NCBI GenBank assembly: GCA_046295175.1
Contig: JBKBNY010000003.1
Span: 372,001 to 436,000 of the forward strand
Length of the DNA stretch: 64,000 nucleotides
Reading direction: 5' to 3'
Source of the DNA: JALOLV01 sp046295175
GTDB taxonomy: Bacteria; Bacteroidota; Bacteroidia; Cytophagales; Spirosomataceae
Positions 25,417 through 32,968 of the stretch are shown here, one piece after another; within the stretch, counting starts at the first letter, position 1, and every line of letters begins with the position of its first letter. Below the pieces are notes generated by a model. The model had not been told where the DNA came from, searched no databases, and saw only the letters and a list, made by a program, of their open reading frames with translations. The translations under genes were made by a program, and so were the position numbers.

Positions 25417-27492
25417 ATGCTCTATCAGACATTACGAAATACTTTACCAGCAAAAACAAAAAAGGGATTGAACACTTTACTAAAGCTGTTGATTTTTACA
25501 TCCCCCTTTTTATCATATTCCCAAAATATACAATGGGCAAGTAAAGTTATTGGGTTTTCTTCGGAGAGAATTGACCCGACCAACCAAGGCCCCGAATTTA
25601 GAGCCATTCAGATTTTGGGTAAACCCAATGTTTCACCTCAAAAAATCGAAAGTAAGGCGGCATGGTCTCCATCATCGTCGGATGGTTACGGCGAAGAATG
25701 GATTAAGGTTGGTTTCGATAAACCAATTCGAGTAAAGAATATTACCGTTTGTGAGAATTTCGGAGCAGGGGCAATCGTCAGAATCATGTTGTACGATTCT
25801 ACTGGTAAAGAATACATCGTTCTCGAAGACACCAGCGAGCCACCAAAAGAGGTTGGTAGAGTTTGGAATGTACCAATCAAATTGACCGATTATAAGGTTC
25901 ATGCTCTCAAACTTCTTCTTGCACCATCAAAATCTAAAGGCTATAATCAAATAGATGCTGTTGGAATTTCTGACGGAGACAAAGCCTATACGGCGAATAT
26001 CAATATTGCTGGAAATATGCCTCCCGAAATCCTCAAAGAGAATTTAGGTAAGGCAATAAACAGTAAAGGTCGTGAAGTAGCTCCAATCATTACTCCCGAT
26101 GGAAAAACGTTGTTTTTTACCCGTGAAGGCCATGAAGGAAATCTCGGAAGAGAAAAAAAACAAGATGTTTGGGTTGCAAACATGATTTCTGGAGGGGTTT
26201 GGGGCGATGCCGAGAATATAAAAGAACCAATCAATACGGTTGAGCATAATGCAGTCTCGACCATTTCTGCCGATGGAAAAACCGTTTATTTGGTGAATAT
26301 CTACTTACCAAATGGTACTTACTTACAAGGATTATCGAAATCGAAACGAAGCAAAGGAGGTTGGGAGTTTCCAAAAGAAGTGAAAATAAATGATTATTAC
26401 AACAAGAGTAAATTTACCGAATTCACCATTGGTCCCAATGGCAAAGTATTGATAATGGCTTGTGAACGAAAAGACACCAGAGGTGGCAAAGACCTTTATG
26501 TTTCGTTTTTAAAGGCTGACGGTTCTTGGGGCAAACCCGTTAGTATGGGTGATGAAATCAATACAGTAGAAGACGAAAGTACTCCGTTTATTGCAGCCGA
26601 TGGTAAAACCATTTATTTTTCTACGAGTGGTTTTCCAGGTTATGGCGATAACGATATTTTTCTGAGTCGTCGCTTAGATAGTACTTGGACTCACTGGAGT
26701 CAGCCCGAAAATCTTGGGAATTCAATTAATACTCCGCAGTGGGACGGTTATTTTACCATTCCTGCTTCGGGCGAATACGCTTATTTGAGTTCGGAAGAGA
26801 AATCTATGGGAGCAGAAGATATTTTCAGAATCAAACTATTTCCTTCAATAAAACCCGAGCCTGTTGCTATTATTTCCGGTACTGCTTTCAATGTTCTCGA
26901 TAAAAAACCGATTGCCGCCGATGTGGTCATGGAGGTTTTGAGCGATAGTATTACACACGAAAAATCAATGGCCGAATACGACCCCGAAACTGGCGAATAC
27001 AAGTTGGTTTTACCCCTCAAGAAATTGTATGGTCTAACAGCCACCAAGAAGGGCTTTTTGAGTGTTAGTGAGACAGTCGATTTGACCAAAGAACGTAGTT
27101 TTAGGGATATTAAGAAGAATATCGGGATGTTTCCGATAAAAGAAGGCACAAAGATTATCTTGAATAACCTTTTCTTCAATCAGAGTAAATACGATATTTT
27201 ACCAGCGTCGTATCCAGAATTGAATCGTTTGGTGGAGGTCATGAAAGAATATCCAAACATGGAGGTTTTGATTGAGGGGCATACCGACGGCAATGATGAT
27301 ATGAAACTAAATATAAAACTCTCGGAAGACCGTGCGGCAGAAGTAAAGAAATTTTTGGTTGAGAAAGGCGGAATTGCTGCCGAGAGAATTACTACCAAAG
27401 GTTGGGGGCCAACTCGACCGATTGCCAGCAACGTAACCGAAGAAACCCGCAAGAAAAATCGTCGTGTTGAGTTTTCGATATTGAAATTATAA
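25417..27492 (+). CDS. PD40 beta-propeller protein with C-terminal OmpA domain
   Basis: 691 residues. A signal/anchor segment (LLIFTSPFLSYSQ) precedes a discoidin-like N-terminal region (SDGYGEEWIKVGFDKPIRVKNITV). PD40 repeats follow (REVAPIITPDGKTLFFTREG; GYGDNDIFLSRRL), then a carboxypeptidase-regulatory-like beta domain (KKPIAADVVMEVL). The OmpA/MotB peptidoglycan-binding domain comes last (VLIEGHTDGNDDMKLNIKLS, RITTKGWGPTRP, ETRKKNRRVEFSI). It anchors to the cell wall. Related proteins accompany gliding or type IX machinery, but nothing here ties it to that. It is in operon with its OmpA-less paralogue. Confidence 0.88.
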   Translation: MLYQTLRNTLPAKTKKGLNTLLKLLIFTSPFLSYSQNIQWASKVIGFSSERIDPTNQGPEFRAIQILGKPNVSPQKIESKAAWSPSSSDGYGEEWIKVGFDKPIRVKNITVCENFGAGAIVRIMLYDSTGKEYIVLEDTSEPPKEVGRVWNVPIKLTDYKVHALKLLLAPSKSKGYNQIDAVGISDGDKAYTANINIAGNMPPEILKENLGKAINSKGREVAPIITPDGKTLFFTREGHEGNLGREKKQDVWVANMISGGVWGDAENIKEPINTVEHNAVSTISADGKTVYLVNIYLPNGTYLQGLSKSKRSKGGWEFPKEVKINDYYNKSKFTEFTIGPNGKVLIMACERKDTRGGKDLYVSFLKADGSWGKPVSMGDEINTVEDESTPFIAADGKTIYFSTSGFPGYGDNDIFLSRRLDSTWTHWSQPENLGNSINTPQWDGYFTIPASGEYAYLSSEEKSMGAEDIFRIKLFPSIKPEPVAIISGTAFNVLDKKPIAADVVMEVLSDSITHEKSMAEYDPETGEYKLVLPLKKLYGLTATKKGFLSVSETVDLTKERSFRDIKKNIGMFPIKEGTKIILNNLFFNQSKYDILPASYPELNRLVEVMKEYPNMEVLIEGHTDGNDDMKLNIKLSEDRAAEVKKFLVEKGGIAAERITTKGWGPTRPIASNVTEETRKKNRRVEFSILKL

Positions 27493-27499
27493 ATGGTAG

Positions 27500-27518
27500 G
27501 GGCGAATCGGATTCGCCC
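27500..27518. repeat. short palindrome GGGCGAATC-G-GATTCGCCC
   Basis: 9-bp arms around a single base, in the 41-bp gap between the OmpA gene and the DUF2851 gene. No T-run follows, so it is more like a REP-type palindrome than a terminator. Confidence 0.5.
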
Positions 27519-27533
27519 AAATCGCTTTTAATT

Positions 27534-28808
27534 ATGGATGAGCAATTTCTACACTACTTATGGCAATTCCAACAATTTGATAAATCTAACTTGCAAACCA
27601 CTGCTGGAGAGCCAATTACGGTATTCAAAACTGGTTTTCTAAATACCAATGCCGGACCAGACTTTACCGACGCACGTCTGCAAATTGGTGAAATCGAATG
27701 GGTTGGAAGTATCGAGATTCATATCAAATCTTCTGATTGGAATCTCCATAATCACCAGATTAATAAATCTTACGAAAATGTAATACTTCATTTAGTTTGG
27801 GAGTACAACGGACCAATACTGCGTCAAGATGGTAGCGAAATTCCGACTCTTGAACTCAAAAGTTTAACAGATAATTCACTCAGAAATAAGTACAGAAATT
27901 TGGTTGAGAATCAATCAAAAATACTTTGTAAATCTCGATTTTCGGCTATTTCAGAATTATCTAAAGTTTTGATGCTCGATAAAGTACTTACCCGAAGATT
28001 GGAGCAAAAAGCTAAATTAGTTGATGAATTATTAATACAAAATAACGGAGATTGGGAAGAAACAACGTATCAATTATTAGCCAAAAACTTTGGATTTAAG
28101 CTAAATTCTGAGCCATTTCTCAGACTTGCAAGACAAACTCCGCTTAAAATCTTACAAAAACAACGTGATAATTTGTTTCAAATTGAGGCTTTACTCTTTG
28201 GCCAATCAGGATTATTGAATGAATCTTTTGATGATGAATATTCAAAAAAACTATGGCATGAATATCAGTTTCTTAGCAAAAAGTATTCACTTGAAGATAC
28301 GCAAGTTTCGGCTCATGAATGGAAGTTCCTACGGACACGTCCAACCAATTTCCCAACTGTAAGAATCGCCCAATTTGCTCAATTAATCTATTCAAGAAAA
28401 GGCTTTTTCTCAGGATTAATTCAAATCGAATCAGCCCAAGAATTAAAGGAGTTCTTTAAAATCAGCCAATCAGCATATTGGCAGACCCATTATAATTTCG
28501 GAAAAAAGTCAAGTGTGAAGATGATGGGTTTGGGCAACGACTCGATAGAAAATTTGATAATAAATTCGGCAATACCATTGATGGTAGCTTATGCTCAATC
28601 CATTGATAATCAGTTATTAATCGAGAAAGCGATACGCTTTTTAGAGGCAATCAAAGCCGAAAAAAATAGCATTACTCAAATGTGGGAGTCTCTCGGTGTA
28701 GAGTTAAGGACTGCTTATGAGTCACAAGGATACATCGAGCTTTACAACAATTATTGCAGCCAAAAGAAGTGTCTTCAATGTAATATTGGTATCGAAATAT
28801 TAAAGTAG
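27534..28808 (+). CDS. DUF2851 family protein
   Basis: 424 residues, cytoplasmic. It shows the family's N-terminal signature FLHYLWQFQQFD, TGFLNTNAGPDFTDARL, WVGSIEIHIKSSDWNLHNHQ and ENVILHLVWEYNGP, then IPTLELKSL. The C-terminus carries paired cysteines (CSQKKCLQCNIG) typical of this Bacteroidota family. No function is established. The Asp/His/Glu-rich N-domain hints at metal-dependent chemistry, which is only an impression. Confidence 0.82.
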   Translation: MDEQFLHYLWQFQQFDKSNLQTTAGEPITVFKTGFLNTNAGPDFTDARLQIGEIEWVGSIEIHIKSSDWNLHNHQINKSYENVILHLVWEYNGPILRQDGSEIPTLELKSLTDNSLRNKYRNLVENQSKILCKSRFSAISELSKVLMLDKVLTRRLEQKAKLVDELLIQNNGDWEETTYQLLAKNFGFKLNSEPFLRLARQTPLKILQKQRDNLFQIEALLFGQSGLLNESFDDEYSKKLWHEYQFLSKKYSLEDTQVSAHEWKFLRTRPTNFPTVRIAQFAQLIYSRKGFFSGLIQIESAQELKEFFKISQSAYWQTHYNFGKKSSVKMMGLGNDSIENLIINSAIPLMVAYAQSIDNQLLIEKAIRFLEAIKAEKNSITQMWESLGVELRTAYESQGYIELYNNYCSQKKCLQCNIGIEILK

Positions 28809-28830
28809 GGCAGAGGTTAAGAATCTGCCC
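28808..28830. terminator. hairpin between convergent genes
   Basis: GGGCAGA-N9-TCTGCCC beginning at the DUF2851 stop codon, 18 bp before the end of the small membrane gene on the other strand. There is no clear T-run, so it is a weak terminator candidate. Confidence 0.4.
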
Positions 28831-28847
28831 TGAAATTATAGTAAACT

Positions 28848-29054
28848 TTACGTTCTGTTAATCATACTTACCCCCAAAACCATCAGTATAAAACCTAATA
28901 CTGTTGGGGCGATTTTTTTAGCACCTGTTACATCGAAGCCCATCACTTTACCAGTGGATGACATAAATGCAAAACAAGCGAACAAGAGTAATAATAGACC
29001 AATTCCAGCGAGTACTCCGCCCAAGGTTCTTTTAAATTTTTGTCCTTCTTCCAT
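28848..29054 (-). CDS. small membrane protein (DUF3185-like)
   Basis: 68 residues with two predicted membrane helices: TLGGVLAGIGLLLLLFACFAF and IAPTVLGFILMVLGVSMI, joined by a short loop (GKVMGFDVTGAKK). Length and layout are like DUF3185 membrane proteins, but the match is by impression only. It lies 28 bp downstream of cca on the same strand, so it may be the last gene of the vapB-vapC-cca transcript. Confidence 0.6.
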   Translation of the reverse strand: MEEGQKFKRTLGGVLAGIGLLLLLFACFAFMSSTGKVMGFDVTGAKKIAPTVLGFILMVLGVSMINRT

Positions 29055-29082
29055 AAAAAAATTAAGTGTTTTAGGGTAATTT

Positions 29083-30561
29083 TTATTCGTTTTCGATTAT
29101 TTCTTGATTACTGAATTTACTTTCAAATTCTTCAAAAGTAATAAATTTTACTGGTTTTAAGTTCAATTTAGCACCTTCTTCAAGCATAAATTGGTAAGCT
29201 GGTTCAAATTCGTTGGGTACAATTCCTTCCAAAATAGCTTCTCTAACTGCCAATTTGATATTTCCGACCTCCCTCGATGGAGGAATATCGAAAGTTGCCA
29301 TGATGATTTCGCCCGAAATCACTGGTTGAAATGCCCTCAGTTTATCTCTTTCTTCGACCTCAATCAACATTTCCTCGACTTTATCATAATTTGCCAGATA
29401 TTTTCTGACTTTATTAGGGTCTTTAGAAGTTATATCAGCACGGCATAAAACCAATAAATTTTCGAGGTCTTCGCCTGCCTCTACTATTAGACGACGTAAC
29501 GCCGAATCCGTAACTCCGTTTTTGGCTAATGCAATTGGTCTTAAATGCAATCGAACCAACTTTTGCACCATACGCATATTTTCATTGAGCGGAAGTTTCA
29601 ACCTACGAAAAAGATTCGGAACCCATCTTGCACCCAATTCTTCATGGCCATGAAAAGTCCAACCTACTTTTGGATGGTAACGTTTGGTTGCAGGTTTGGC
29701 AATATCGTGCATGATTGCCGCCCAGCGAAGCCACAAGCCTTTACTCTTAACTGCCACATTATCAAGTACTTGTAGTGTATGGTAGAAGTTGTCTTTATGT
29801 CCACGCCCTTCCATTGTTTCGGTGCCTTGTAGCTCACAAAATTCTGGAAAGATAATCTTTAATAATCCAGTATGAAACAATAACTTAAAGCCGTAAGATG
29901 GAGTAGAAGATAAGACGATTTTGTTTAGTTCATCAATTACCCTCTCTTGCGAAACAATCCCGATTCGGTCTTTCATTTCGCTAATAGCATCAAAGGCCGC
30001 TCCATCAATATCAAAACCCAACTGTGAAGCAAACCTGATGGCACGCATCATTCGCAAGGGGTCATCCGAAAAGGTAATTGATGGGTCAAGTGGAGTCCGA
30101 ATCAGTTTTCTTTTCAAATCCCCAAGTCCATCAAAGGGGTCAATTAATTCTCCGAAATTATTCGCCGAAAGAGATATACCCATTGCATTTATTGTGAAAT
30201 CTCTCCGATTTTGGTCGTCTTCGAGCGTTCCGTCTTCTACAATAGGTTTTCGAGATTCTCTTCGATATGACTCTTTTCTGGCCCCTACAAATTCTATCTC
30301 TAAATCGTTGTATCTGATTTGTGCAGTTCCGAAATTCTTAAAAACGCTAACATGAATGTTTTTGCCTAATTTTTCGGCAACTTTTTCTGCTAAAGCAATT
30401 CCGCTTCCGATACAAACTACGTCAATATCTTTGTTTGGTCGTTCTAAAACTAAATCTCTGACGTAACCACCAATCACGTAGCTTTCTAAGCCTAATTCGT
30501 TTGCTGAATCGGATAGTACTCTAAAAATTGACTCTTTATTTAATATTTCTTTGAAATTCAA
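29083..30561 (-). CDS. cca: CCA tRNA nucleotidyltransferase / poly(A) polymerase family, HD domain
   Basis: 492 residues. The nucleotidyltransferase head has SYVIGGYVRDLVLERPNKDIDVV, with the metal-binding DxD. RRDFTINAMGISL and the flexible loop follow, then the RNA/nucleotide-binding DPLRMMRAIRFASQLGF. An HD domain follows (KGLWLRWAAIMHDIAKP). It adds or repairs the 3' CCA of tRNAs. The HD part gives phosphohydrolase activity in E. coli-type enzymes. Its start overlaps the last 4 bp of vapC (ATGA), so cca translation is coupled to a toxin gene, an unusual arrangement for a tRNA maturation enzyme. Confidence 0.93.
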   Translation of the reverse strand: MNFKEILNKESIFRVLSDSANELGLESYVIGGYVRDLVLERPNKDIDVVCIGSGIALAEKVAEKLGKNIHVSVFKNFGTAQIRYNDLEIEFVGARKESYRRESRKPIVEDGTLEDDQNRRDFTINAMGISLSANNFGELIDPFDGLGDLKRKLIRTPLDPSITFSDDPLRMMRAIRFASQLGFDIDGAAFDAISEMKDRIGIVSQERVIDELNKIVLSSTPSYGFKLLFHTGLLKIIFPEFCELQGTETMEGRGHKDNFYHTLQVLDNVAVKSKGLWLRWAAIMHDIAKPATKRYHPKVGWTFHGHEELGARWVPNLFRRLKLPLNENMRMVQKLVRLHLRPIALAKNGVTDSALRRLIVEAGEDLENLLVLCRADITSKDPNKVRKYLANYDKVEEMLIEVEERDKLRAFQPVISGEIIMATFDIPPSREVGNIKLAVREAILEGIVPNEFEPAYQFMLEEGAKLNLKPVKFITFEEFESKFSNQEIIENE

Positions 30562-30962
30562 GGTTTGTAAATTTTCAATGGTGAATTTTGTGCAATCAAA
30601 TCGAAATCAGAATCGTTGTGGACGAGTTCAATATTATTGATTATACAATAAACAGCTATTAAACAATCATTTGGTTTTCTTATAGTAATTCCTTTTTTTC
30701 GCAAATTATAAAAAAGTACACCAGCATTTTCTGCCATTTCATAAGGTTCATTGTTTGTTTTGATTAAACTTGCTAACCTATTTTGTAGATATACTAAATT
30801 AGAATAATCTCTTGCTCCCTGTAATAATTCTTGGATGATTGGAGGACAAATGAAAATATTCAAACCATCGACCAAAGCACTTCTCAAGAACAATGATTCT
30901 GGATTTTCTCGACCTCTAAATACATCTATCCAAACCGACGAGTCAAACATCAATTTTTTCAT
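30558..30962 (-). CDS. vapC: PIN-domain ribonuclease toxin
   Basis: 134 residues, PIN domain. The acidic catalytic set can be read: Asp7 (LMFDSSVWID), Glu in QELLQG, Asp in RKPNDCLIA and the NDSDFD pair near the end. VapC toxins cleave tRNA or rRNA, and the antitoxin encoded upstream overlaps by 20 bp. It is followed by cca with a 4-bp overlap. If the toxin cuts tRNA, coupling to a tRNA repair enzyme may have meaning, but that is speculation. Confidence 0.88.
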   Translation of the reverse strand: MKKLMFDSSVWIDVFRGRENPESLFLRSALVDGLNIFICPPIIQELLQGARDYSNLVYLQNRLASLIKTNNEPYEMAENAGVLFYNLRKKGITIRKPNDCLIAVYCIINNIELVHNDSDFDLIAQNSPLKIYKP

Positions 30963-31167
30963 AATATAGTTGGGTCGGTTCGGTTCTCATTTCATTCAAA
31001 TCACCTTCCCATATATTACTTCCCCACAGTTTTGATAATTCCAGCATATTTAATCTCCTTTTGTATTCTTTCAAAGCAGCATGAATGAGTTCTTTTTTCG
31101 TCCTAATTTGGCTCAACTGCATTAATTCCTCAACCAACTTATCATCTAAATCAATGTTTGTTCTCAT
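30943..31167 (-). CDS. vapB: VapB-type antitoxin
   Basis: 74 residues. The N-terminal half is a ribbon-helix-helix DNA-binding segment (MRTNIDLDDKLVEELMQLSQ, TKKELIHAALKEY). The C-terminal half (LWGSNIWEGDLNEMRT) is the toxin-wrapping region seen in this antitoxin family. The last 20 bp overlap vapC. It should repress its own promoter: the direct repeats at 31179-31209 flank a TATTTTTG box just upstream. Confidence 0.85.
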   Translation of the reverse strand: MRTNIDLDDKLVEELMQLSQIRTKKELIHAALKEYKRRLNMLELSKLWGSNIWEGDLNEMRTEPTQLYYEKIDV

Positions 31168-31178
31168 AAAAATGATGT

Positions 31179-31209
31179 TTTATACACAAAAATATGAAAA
31201 TTTATACAC
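31179..31209 (-). promoter_or_regulatory. vapBC promoter with flanking direct repeats
   Basis: On the minus strand GTGTATAAA occurs twice (plus-strand TTTATACAC at 31179-31187 and 31201-31209), 22 bp apart. Between them lies a -7 box TATTTTTG (31187-31194). Two-turn spacing around the promoter fits cooperative binding by ribbon-helix-helix antitoxin dimers. Confidence 0.6.
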
Positions 31210-31213
31210 CAAT

Positions 31214-32875
31214 TTATAGATTCGGATGCTTTTTATGAAAATCGGTGGCATCTTGATAGACCTTTGCAACTTGTAGTAGTTTGGCTTCTCCAAATAATTG
31301 CCCCATAAAAGTTATGCTCGTTGGTCGAGTTGGTTGATTTTTATCAGTTCTAAATCCATTTGGTAATACCACACAAGGATGCCCCGAAAGATTGGTTAAT
31401 GCCAAGTTTTTACCAAACGATGGCGAAATATAAACATCAATATTTTTGAGCTTTTCGTGCATTTGTTGAATCAATAGTGTACGTACTCGATTGGCCTGAA
31501 TGTACTCAACTGCCGGGATAAACCTCGAAGCTCTAAAGTAATTTGGCCAAGCAAACTTACCTTGACGAACCATCAAATCGTCTTTGCCTGAGCGAGTTAA
31601 CTCATCAAACGCCGCTGCTGATTCTGCTGATAATAAGAATGTTAGGTCGTTTGTTGGTAAATCGGGTAATTCTAACTCAATCAAATTCGCTCCTAACTCT
31701 TTTAACTTCAATAATGTAAGCGAATCAGCTGATTTGTTTGGGTATTTTGCCTCAAAATCTTTCTTTAGATAAGCAATTCTTACCCCTTTCAGCCCTTTAG
31801 TTCCGTCATAGTTGAATGGGGCATCAAAACAAGTAAAGTCTTTTTTATCAACGCCTTTGATGGCATTAAATACAATTGCACAATCTTCTACAGTACGGCA
31901 AATTGGTCCTAATTTATCCATCGACCAGCTCAATGCCATTGCACCAGTACGAGGTACTCGCCCAAAAGTAGGACGCAATCCCGTAGTTCCACATTCTGTT
32001 GATGGCGAAACAATCGAACCGAGGGTTTCACTACCTATTGCAAACGGCAAACACCCTGCTGAAACCGCCGATGCCGACCCCGCCGACGACCCACTCGAAC
32101 CTCTTTCGGTATTCCAAGGGTTTCTGGTTCTTCCTCCAAACCAAACATCTCCCATTGCCAATTCTCCCAATGTCAGTTTTGCACAAAGCACCGCACCTGC
32201 TTTTTCGAGTCTCTCTATTACTGTTGCATTTTGGTCAATTGTTTGGTCTTTGTAAGGAACGCTTCCCCAAGTAGTTTTATAGTTTTTGGTAGCCAGTAAA
32301 TCTTTTGCACCGTATGGAATTCCATGAAGCACACCTCGGTATTTTCCAGCTTTGAGTTCTGCATCTGCTTGTGCTGCTTGTTTTAAAGCCAATTCTTCGG
32401 TAAAGCTCACAACAAACATCAGTTTGTCATTATATTTTTTTAATCTCTCTATAAAGAATATAGTTAACTCAACTGATGTAATTTGTTTTGTCCTAATCAA
32501 TTCTGCCAATTCTCTAACCGAATAGAAAGCTAAATCATCTCTGTTTTTAGGAAGTTTTACTGCACCAACAGATGAAAATTTTATTGGATTCTGAATTTTT
32601 TCAAACTCAAAACCTACCGGAATCGGATTGAAGTAGATAGCAGGAGTTACATCGTTTGATAGCTTTATTTGACGGATTTTTTCATAACTATCTCGGTTAT
32701 CTTTCAATTCACCAATCATCGAGTCAGCTTCGGCAGGAGTAAATTCTAAGCCAATAAGTTTTTCAGCATTTTTAATAATTTCGATAGTAATTGATTGGTT
32801 TTCAAGTGTTTTGGTGATGAATGAACCCAAAAAGAAGCATGATAAACAAGCGAATAAAATATAGATTTTTTTCAT
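31214..32875 (-). CDS. amidase signature family enzyme, exported
   Basis: 553 residues with a signal peptide or lipoprotein-like start (MKKIYILFACLSCFFLG). It has the amidase signature Ser-cisSer-Lys triad: Lys in GIPYGAKDLLAT, and the Gly/Ser-rich segment RGSSGSSAGSASAVSAG followed by GSETLGSIVSP, which carries the two serines. It hydrolyses a C-N amide bond, with unknown substrate. The N-terminal ~130 residues before the core are longer than in GatA. That and the signal peptide exclude the tRNA amidotransferase subunit. It faces vapB, with only 46 bp between. Confidence 0.9.
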   Translation of the reverse strand: MKKIYILFACLSCFFLGSFITKTLENQSITIEIIKNAEKLIGLEFTPAEADSMIGELKDNRDSYEKIRQIKLSNDVTPAIYFNPIPVGFEFEKIQNPIKFSSVGAVKLPKNRDDLAFYSVRELAELIRTKQITSVELTIFFIERLKKYNDKLMFVVSFTEELALKQAAQADAELKAGKYRGVLHGIPYGAKDLLATKNYKTTWGSVPYKDQTIDQNATVIERLEKAGAVLCAKLTLGELAMGDVWFGGRTRNPWNTERGSSGSSAGSASAVSAGCLPFAIGSETLGSIVSPSTECGTTGLRPTFGRVPRTGAMALSWSMDKLGPICRTVEDCAIVFNAIKGVDKKDFTCFDAPFNYDGTKGLKGVRIAYLKKDFEAKYPNKSADSLTLLKLKELGANLIELELPDLPTNDLTFLLSAESAAAFDELTRSGKDDLMVRQGKFAWPNYFRASRFIPAVEYIQANRVRTLLIQQMHEKLKNIDVYISPSFGKNLALTNLSGHPCVVLPNGFRTDKNQPTRPTSITFMGQLFGEAKLLQVAKVYQDATDFHKKHPNL

Positions 32876-32921
32876 AAGGGTTTGGTTTGAATGAAGTTTT
32901 CAGAAATACAAAAATAAAAAA

Positions 32922-32941
32922 GGCGTTACAAACGTAACGCC
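32922..32941. terminator. bidirectional terminator
   Basis: GGCGTTAC-AAAC-GTAACGCC with six A before and five T after. It closes the fibronectin-III gene on the minus strand (stop at 32969) and could act for either direction. Confidence 0.88.
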
Positions 32942-32968
32942 TTTTTCGATATTCTTGTTTAGCTAATT

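Noticed and set aside
31214..32875. Amidase as the GatA subunit of the tRNA amidotransferase
   Set aside because: It has a signal peptide, a long extra N-terminal region and no gatB/gatC neighbours.
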